Assembly: GCA_005881995.1 (NCBI GenBank)
Contig: VBHV01000332.1
Coordinates: 1 to 6,503 of the forward strand
Direction of reading: 5' to 3'
Source: Chloroflexota bacterium
Lineage (GTDB): Bacteria; Chloroflexota; Ktedonobacteria; Ktedonobacterales; Ktedonobacteraceae
Length of the DNA stretch: 6,503 nt
Every line of letters begins with the position of its first letter. Positions within the stretch are counted from its first letter, which is position 1. Shown piece after piece: positions 6,434 to 6,503 of the stretch. The position numbers and the translations under genes are program-made. The notes under the pieces are model-generated. The model made no database searches. It was not told where the DNA came from and saw only the letters and a program-made list of their open reading frames with translations.

Positions 6434-6465
6434 AGGGCGACCTTTCCTTCCCTCGCGGTCGCCCT
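6434..6465 (+). terminator. Hairpin terminator after the cystathionine enzyme gene
   Basis: AGGGCGACC (6434-6442) and GGTCGCCCT (6457-6465) pair perfectly over nine GC-rich positions around a 14-base loop, 15 bases past the stop codon. No T-run follows directly; the first is TTTT about 13 bases later. The position and stem strength favour a terminator or a 3'-end stabilising stem. Confidence 0.55.
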
Positions 6466-6503
6466 CCCAAATGTGTCATTTTGTTACATTTACAAGCGCA
6501 AAC

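Noticed and set aside
1..6503. Search for CRISPR arrays, tRNA or rRNA genes, insertion sequence ends, toxin-antitoxin pairs or a defence island
   Set aside because: No regularly spaced repeats, no cloverleaf with conserved arms, no transposase and no small paired genes were seen. The gene set looks like ordinary chromosomal content.

Overview
The window reads as a stretch of ordinary bacterial chromosome, most likely from a member of the Ktedonobacteria (Chloroflexota). This is inferred from gene style, not from a marker gene. The signs are the N-terminal layout of the methyltransferase, the Cys-Gly-Gly lipoprotein with a long Ser/Thr/Pro/Ala linker, the membrane-anchored beta-propeller protein, a middling GC content, and readable -10 boxes with purine-rich ribosome binding sites. 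No rRNA, tRNA, CRISPR array, insertion sequence, phage gene or recognisable defence system was found. All gaps between genes are under 200 bases.

Layout. A rightward pair comes first: a class I SAM-dependent methyltransferase (160-1029), then a six-helix membrane protein with a very acidic cytoplasmic loop (1070-1936). Their promoter has a perfect TATAAT at 117-122. Convergent to them, with only 10 bases between the stop codons, is a leftward block. In transcription order it contains a two-domain lipoprotein (5095-4241), an Est30/monoacylglycerol-lipase-like alpha/beta hydrolase (4100-3316) broken by a single-base frameshift near 3626, and a membrane-anchored beta-propeller protein (3311-1947) that starts 4 bases after the hydrolase stop. 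Divergent from the lipoprotein is a rightward PLP-dependent cystathionine gamma-synthase/gamma-lyase family gene (5283-6419), followed by a strong hairpin.

How the genes relate. The hydrolase and propeller genes are probably one operon, given their 4-base spacing. The methyltransferase and membrane protein are probably cotranscribed. The lipoprotein and the cystathionine enzyme share a 187-bp divergent intergenic region that contains a clear dyad (ATACC-N4-GGTAT) resembling a repressor operator. Nothing links all six genes into one pathway.

The best candidates for a second look are the hydrolase frameshift, the internal domain duplication with matched cysteine pairs in the lipoprotein, and the operator-like dyad. 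I do not see a convincing new multi-gene system here.
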